Positions 58,849-64,000 of a stretch of DNA of 64,000 nucleotides are shown one piece after another (the first letter of the stretch is position 1; each line of letters begins with the position of its first letter). This DNA comes from Panax quinquefolius (Eukaryota; Streptophyta; Magnoliopsida; Apiales; Araliaceae): NCBI GenBank assembly GCA_020205615.1, contig CM035170.1:121584642-121648641 (forward strand), in the 5' to 3' direction. Made by a program: the position numbers and the translations under genes. A model generated the notes under the pieces. It did not search any database and had not been told where the DNA came from. It saw nothing but the letters and a program-made list of their open reading frames with translations.

Positions 58849-60336
58849 TGTGACGCCCCCAAAATAGGTCCATTCCATCCAACCCATTCTGAGTCGCCAA
58901 ATACATGGTACAGAAATAACTACAACTTTATTATTACAACATATAAATCTGTGAGTTTAAATACGAGATATTGCCATCTGACAATATCCACACGCAAATA
59001 AATCCCCATCATAATTATTGATACATTATTTTACAAAAAAATGGTGAGGACTACTAAACAACTCTCCTTAGAACCTTCATTCCATACCCCGATTAGTACT
59101 CGCTACATTCTCGCCTCCTGAGAAGAAAAATGGAATAAAAAGAAAAAGGGTGAGCTCAACTAGCCCAGTAAAGAATATTATGACTAAGATAATATACAAC
59201 AAATTATCGTTAGTCTCCAACAGGAAAAATCTAATAGAATACAATAGACAACCAGGTTTAAATCAATCTTCGCAATGAAATAATAATTCATTAGAAGAGT
59301 TAAGTAGATAATGCAAACTACTATCTTCTATATATGAATTTAAAAGTTCATCGTCGATATTTTATCCCGTAACATCAATCAACATATATACGGAATCAAA
59401 TATTCATCTTTGCACTACAAAGCCAAAGATATTCATCGATCGGTCATATTTCATCTAAACACATTCATCTTCTGCACTCACGGGCCAAAGATATTCATCA
59501 AGAAATCATTCATCTTTGCACTACAGGCCAAAGATATTCGAAGAATATCATCATTTAGGACCGAGGATGATGAAAAATATTTCAAAGAAAGCGAATCGGT
59601 GAAACAAAAGAACAATTATTAAGGATTCGTATTTTAAACAATCCAAGTTCAAAAATACTTCATAAGTAATCGAGTGGAGTAAAATTCAAGAATGATCAAA
59701 ACATGGATACAATCAAAGCTAGTATCCGAATAGATATTTTGGATGAAAAGAAGAAATTTTATTTTTCGATTGAATAAAGGCCAGATTCGTGAATAGTCAG
59801 ATATCGTGAATAAAGGTCGATATCGTGAATAGTAACTCAGACACCAAAAGATAGAAATTTCACAAAAAAACATCTTCACGCTTCGTGAATAGTACTTCGT
59901 GAATAGTAACTTCGTGAATAGAATAACTGAAGCATGAAAAAGTTCCAAATTTGATAAAATTTCCAACCAATATTTTTTGCATAATGATATTGAAGAAATA
60001 ATATCATTTTCGAATAAAATAACATCCTTTACCTCGAAGGCAAGTATTTAGTTGAAACACCGGATATAGGCTATGACTTGAACTTGCAGACCAGTATAGC
60101 TATACTCAAAGTATACTCAAATTACTCACAAGAATACTTTCAAAATATCGAGAGAGAAATAGAGAAAACTTGGGTTTACGGTGTAATTTTCAATTCTAAC
60201 CTAAGCTCCCTATTTATAGAAAATGCTTAGAACACCAAAGTAGAAAATTGAATATAATAATATTATTTATAAACAAAATTCCTTAGCCCACCTTTGAAAT
60301 CGATTTGACCATATACATGTTAAATAAGGTTCATTT
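58849..60336 (-). repeat. LTR-like repeat A1
   Basis: It begins TGTGACGCCCCCAAAAT and shares ordered blocks with A2 (60337-62051): GTCGCCA...ACATGGTACA, then GGGTGAGCTCAACTAGCCCA near 59150. On the minus strand CCTATTTATAGAAAATGC (60209-60226) reads as a TATA-like CTATAAATAG followed by an AGAGAGAAA leader, so transcription would run leftward. It contains three copies of a ~57 bp unit with TGCACTACA(A)GGCCAAAGAT (59402-59540) and several TTCGTGAATAGTA repeats (59780-59930). There is no polyprotein. It is probably the LTR of a degenerate retrotransposon, superfamily unproven. Confidence 0.6.
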
Positions 60337-62051
60337 TGTGACTCCCCCAAAATTAGGTATCGTCACCCATCTTGGGTCGCCACTTACATGGTACATAAAT
60401 TCAAATACAAACTTAATTATACATACGTCCGTGTAACATACGACAATACATAAACCGAGAGTTCTAATAGGAATATTGTCATTTAGACAATATCCATACT
60501 CAAGGAGTCCTCATTATATTTATTGTCACACTATTTAACATAATAGTGAGGACTACTAATGCTATCTTTGGGACCATCACTCTTTTTCCACGACTCGTCC
60601 CAACTATATTCTCATTTCTCAAGAGAAACGGTGAAAGAAAGGGTGAGCTCAACTAGCCCAAAGAAGAAATATTATAACTAAGATAATGCAGAATAAATTA
60701 TCAATAGTCTTCAACAATGTTAAACCGATAAAATACAATAGACAACCGGTTTAAGCTGCGATGAATACGCAATCCATAAAAAAGTCGAGTAGAAAATAAA
60801 GTCTACTATCTTTTAGGTTTTAAAAGGTTTTCATCAATTTTTATCACTAAGACTCGGTTTAATGAATAAACCACAATATCTAATCATCCACGTACCACGG
60901 TCAAGGATTTTCATCAAATTATCAATGGTCATGACTATACCGAATCACCCCCGGTCATAATCATACCAAAAACTATCCATCATCGCAAAGATAAAGCCAT
61001 CGAGGACTTTTGTCACATCATTTATATCAAGCCATGATTATACTAGAATGATCTCTCAATTGTCATAATCATACTAAGTTCATCTATGCACGTAAGCCAA
61101 AGATAACATAATATAACATGAGGATGATGACAATGACATAATAATTCAATAAAACAAGTTCACAGATTAATTTATTCGAGAACTAATAACGCCCAAAAAT
61201 TGTCAATAATCATCGCTTTGTAGAGTAAAATTCAAGAATGCTCGGAAAAATATTTTCATTAAAAATCTTGGATGAAGCACAAATATCGAGGATATTCCAC
61301 TAAATTCATGGAGTATAAGTCAAAATTTTAACCAACCGAGTATAATAGCGAATGAAATAACAAAAAAATCACCATACGCACGATCTTGCATTGATGAGGT
61401 TATTCCAATAATAATAATAAAAAAGCGGAACCAGTCAAATTGTAAAACACACGAGCACGAGGATATTCCAATAGAATAATAAAGACAGAATAATAAAAGG
61501 CGGAACCAGTCCCGGCGTAAAAGCATGAAACAGGATGTTTCAGCGGAATAATAAAATAATAGAAGAATATCACCCAGTATAGGGATTCAGCATATATCTG
61601 AGTTATTCCAATGAGAATAAATAAGAATGGAATAATATAAGGATTTCACCAAGTATAGGGTATTAGCATATCGAAAGTCGTGTATAGGGTATGCCACTTT
61701 TACAAAAGTTATTCAATGAGAATAATAAAGAATGGAATAATGAAGTTCTCTTCATGAATAAAAAATAACACCCTTACGAAAGTACAACAAATAATATTCC
61801 CTACCTTAAGAGTGAATATTGGAAAAGTGAAGTAGCAAAATACTTTTCTTCTTTCTCTATAGTTTCTCTCTCAGAGTTTCAATTGAATTCGTAAGAAATA
61901 ATGAAGGAATGAGCTTTTATTTATAGAAAAAGCGAGGGTGGCTCTTTGGTCTTAATGAAGGGTCAAAATAACTCTTGGTAATATTGAAGAGACAACTCTT
62001 TTATTTGCGAAGGGGTAATTAACCCTTGGAACAATCAAGAAAAGCGATTAA
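60337..62051 (-). repeat. LTR-like repeat A2
   Basis: It begins TGTGACTCCCCCAAAAT directly after A1 and keeps the same order of blocks, including GGGTGAGCTCAACTAGCCCA near 60640. A TATA-like CTATAAATAAAAG on the minus strand lies near 61920. Bases 61795-62040 are an inverted copy of 62975-63250 in B1. Internal repeats at 61555-61740 are built of GAATGGAATAATA and ACCAAGTATAGGG-like words. No coding sequence. Confidence 0.6.
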
Positions 62052-63268
62052 TGTAAGACCCCGACTTTTATAAATAAAGATGAATTTTTTATAAATATTA
62101 TTTTTGAATATTATGGAATAAATTTGATATAATGTTATAGTTGTGGGTAATATTTATAAATTTTTCAAAATAAGCAAGTTGTTATAAAATATTCGTTGGG
62201 TGGGGAATATTCTTTTTGTCGGGGAATATTAAATACGACTTACTCAATCATTAGTGGACCCCTAACGGAAGTATTGTCGTAGTTAGAAAGCGACAAAATT
62301 ATTTTTCTATAAAAAATAACGGCGAGAGGTGTTACTGGTCAAAACTGTTGAACTACCCTTAGTAAAAAAAGTACGAATGTCTGGCGTAGTTGTATAGTAA
62401 GACACGATATTGATTATTGATGCTTACGTGAAGTCACTCACTCATTTATGCTCAATTATTGCTACTGATAATTCTTTGCATCATATCTCTTATATTATTG
62501 ATTCAATTATTGTCACAAGATCATCTCGTATAATATGTTATAGTATTAAATTATTAATTGAGACAATGAGTTATAAATGATTAATAATTGTTGAAAGATT
62601 AAATATGTGTTGATTAAAAATAAATGATTTGTGGTAATATTTATTCGATCCTTGATGTATATAAAAGTGCATTATGAGGCGTTTGTGGTAAGTTTGATTA
62701 TTTTATGGGGGGCCCATATGTCATCATCTAAGAGTCCCTTCGTCGATAGTAATTTCCTTTGTGAATAGTAATTATCTTCGTCAATAGTATTTACCTTCGT
62801 CGATAGTAATTACCTTTGTGAATAGTAATTACCTTTTGAATGAATAGTAATTACCAACCGTCGATAGTATTTACCTTCGTCAATAGTAATTACCTTCAAT
62901 GATAGTAATTACCTTCGTCGATAAGTAATTACCTTCATCGATAGTAATTACCCCTTCGCAAATAGTAGTTGTCCTTGATATTACAAGAGTTAAGCGCTTT
63001 CTTGATTGTTCCAAGGGTTAATTACCCTTCATGAATAGTAGTTGTCTCTTGATATTACTAAGAGTCATTTTGACCTTCGTTAAGACCAAGAGTCACCCTC
63101 GGTTTTTCTATAAATAGAAAAGCTCATTCCTTCATTATTTCTTACTTAATTCAATTTGAAACTCAGAGAGAAATTATAGAGAAAGAAGAAAAAGTATTTT
63201 CTTCTTCACTTTTCTAATATTCAATTTCTTCTAAGGTAGGGAATATTATTTGTTGTCTTTCGTAAAGG
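62052..63268 (+). repeat. LTR-like repeat B1
   Basis: It begins TGTAAGACCCCGACTT and is followed at 63269 by a second copy (B2). Both have GTCGGGGAATATT words (62190-62240; 63415-63470) and AACGGAAG...AAAGCGACAAA. A TATA-like CTATAAATAGAAAAGCTC near 63112 on the plus strand is followed by an AGAGAGAAAT leader. B1 also contains a minisatellite at 62741-62955. There is no open reading frame of note. Confidence 0.6.
62741..62955 (+). repeat. Minisatellite of a ~20 bp unit
   Basis: About ten to twelve imperfect copies of CTTCGTCGATAGTAATTAC, varying at GTCGA/GTGAA/GTCAA, follow each other head to tail inside repeat B1. The related word CTTCGTGAATAGTA is repeated in A1. Confidence 0.85.
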
Positions 63269-64000
63269 TGTAAGACCCCAACTTATTATTAATGAAATTT
63301 AATTTTCTCTATTTATTATTTTGAAATAGTAAGGGTTGATGTGATTAATGTGGATAGTTAGGGTAAAATACATAAATATTTCAAAATAAAGCGAGTGGTT
63401 ATAAAATATTCATTGTTGTCGGGGAATATTCGTTTGGTCGTGGAATATTACGTCTTTGTCGGGGAATATTAAATGCAACGGCGTAGCCATGTGTGGGCCC
63501 ATAACGGAAAGCGATTGGATGAAGAAAGCGACAAATATAAGTTGGTTAAAAATAATGGCGTAGTTATTCTGTTATTAATCTTTGTTAAAATACTAAATTG
63601 GTTAAAACAAGATAGCTTACCGGTATTGCACCAATTATTGATTCTTACGTAAGAAGGCACTACTCAATAATGGTTACTGAATTACCGCTCATTCGATATT
63701 TTATTGAGTTAATAATTTCTGCGTTAATATTTTATATTCTTCATTGTTTTGATAATTGTCATTACACGGTATTTTTTATTATCGAAGCAATAATTCATAT
63801 TATCTGAATAATATTATTAGATAACATTATTGGCAATGTCTAGAAAGTTACATCTAAGGAGAGGTTTGGTCACCTAATTGCGGCGCCAAAGAAGAAGAAA
63901 TTCTTATTGGAAAGCCCCTCTTTCAGGAGGCGCTCGGTTGTCAATATTGTGATTCTCAGTAATATTATTTGTGAATAATTAATTATTGATTCATATGATG
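63269..64000 (+). repeat. LTR-like repeat B2, cut by the window end
   Basis: It begins TGTAAGACCCCAACTT and matches B1 in order of blocks for its first ~300 bp. The copy continues beyond the window, so its full length is unknown. Confidence 0.55.

Noticed and set aside
62741..62955. CRISPR-like array
   Set aside because: The units are contiguous and imperfect with no spacers, and the host is a plant.

Overview
This window is nuclear DNA from a flowering plant, almost certainly a eudicot. It is AT-rich, and seven of its eight protein genes look full-length with recognisable plant family members; six genes have introns. Terminal-repeat transposons fill much of the rest. I cannot name the species.

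Layout. 1-13,020 is a nest of two Ty1/Copia LTR retrotransposons: an outer, internally deleted element (600-13020, target duplication GATCC) with a younger-looking 9.3 kb element inserted in it (2932-12222, target duplication GTTGT, 1.85 kb LTRs, tRNA-iMet primer site). 13-17 kb holds small DNA transposons, including a Mutator-like element (15088-16260) that carries a piece of an Lhcb2 light-harvesting gene. 17.3-21.9 kb (minus) is an RNA polymerase subunit RPB6 gene with an in-frame TGA in exon 5 and a 3.3 kb intron packed with nested elements. 21.9-23.6 kb is an intergenic gap with two MITEs. 23.6-27.2 kb (plus) is a Golgi-type PMT methyltransferase gene. 28.9-29.3 kb (plus) is a small lipid-transfer protein whose signal peptide contains twelve consecutive Met codons.

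30.1-57.3 kb holds five genes: an IQ67-domain (IQD24-like) gene with a 3' frameshift (minus), a rhomboid protease RBL3-like (minus), ribosomal protein eL24 (minus), the ankyrin/RING E3 ligase XBAT33 (plus) and the anther receptor kinase EMS1 (plus, intronless). As I recall the Arabidopsis map, IQD24, RBL3, XBAT33 and EMS1 lie together at At5g07240-At5g07280, so this looks like conserved microsynteny, with eL24 as an extra gene here. The rhomboid first intron holds a hAT element carrying a piece of a PP1 phosphatase gene. From 58.8 kb to the window end there is a cluster of degenerate LTR-like repeats in direct and inverted order.

The genes do not form a pathway; they are independent housekeeping, signalling and cell-wall/secretory genes. 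The most unusual content is two separate gene-fragment captures by different DNA transposon superfamilies, plus two coding lesions (RPB6 stop, IQD frameshift) that are either real or consensus errors. I did not find an unknown multi-gene system.
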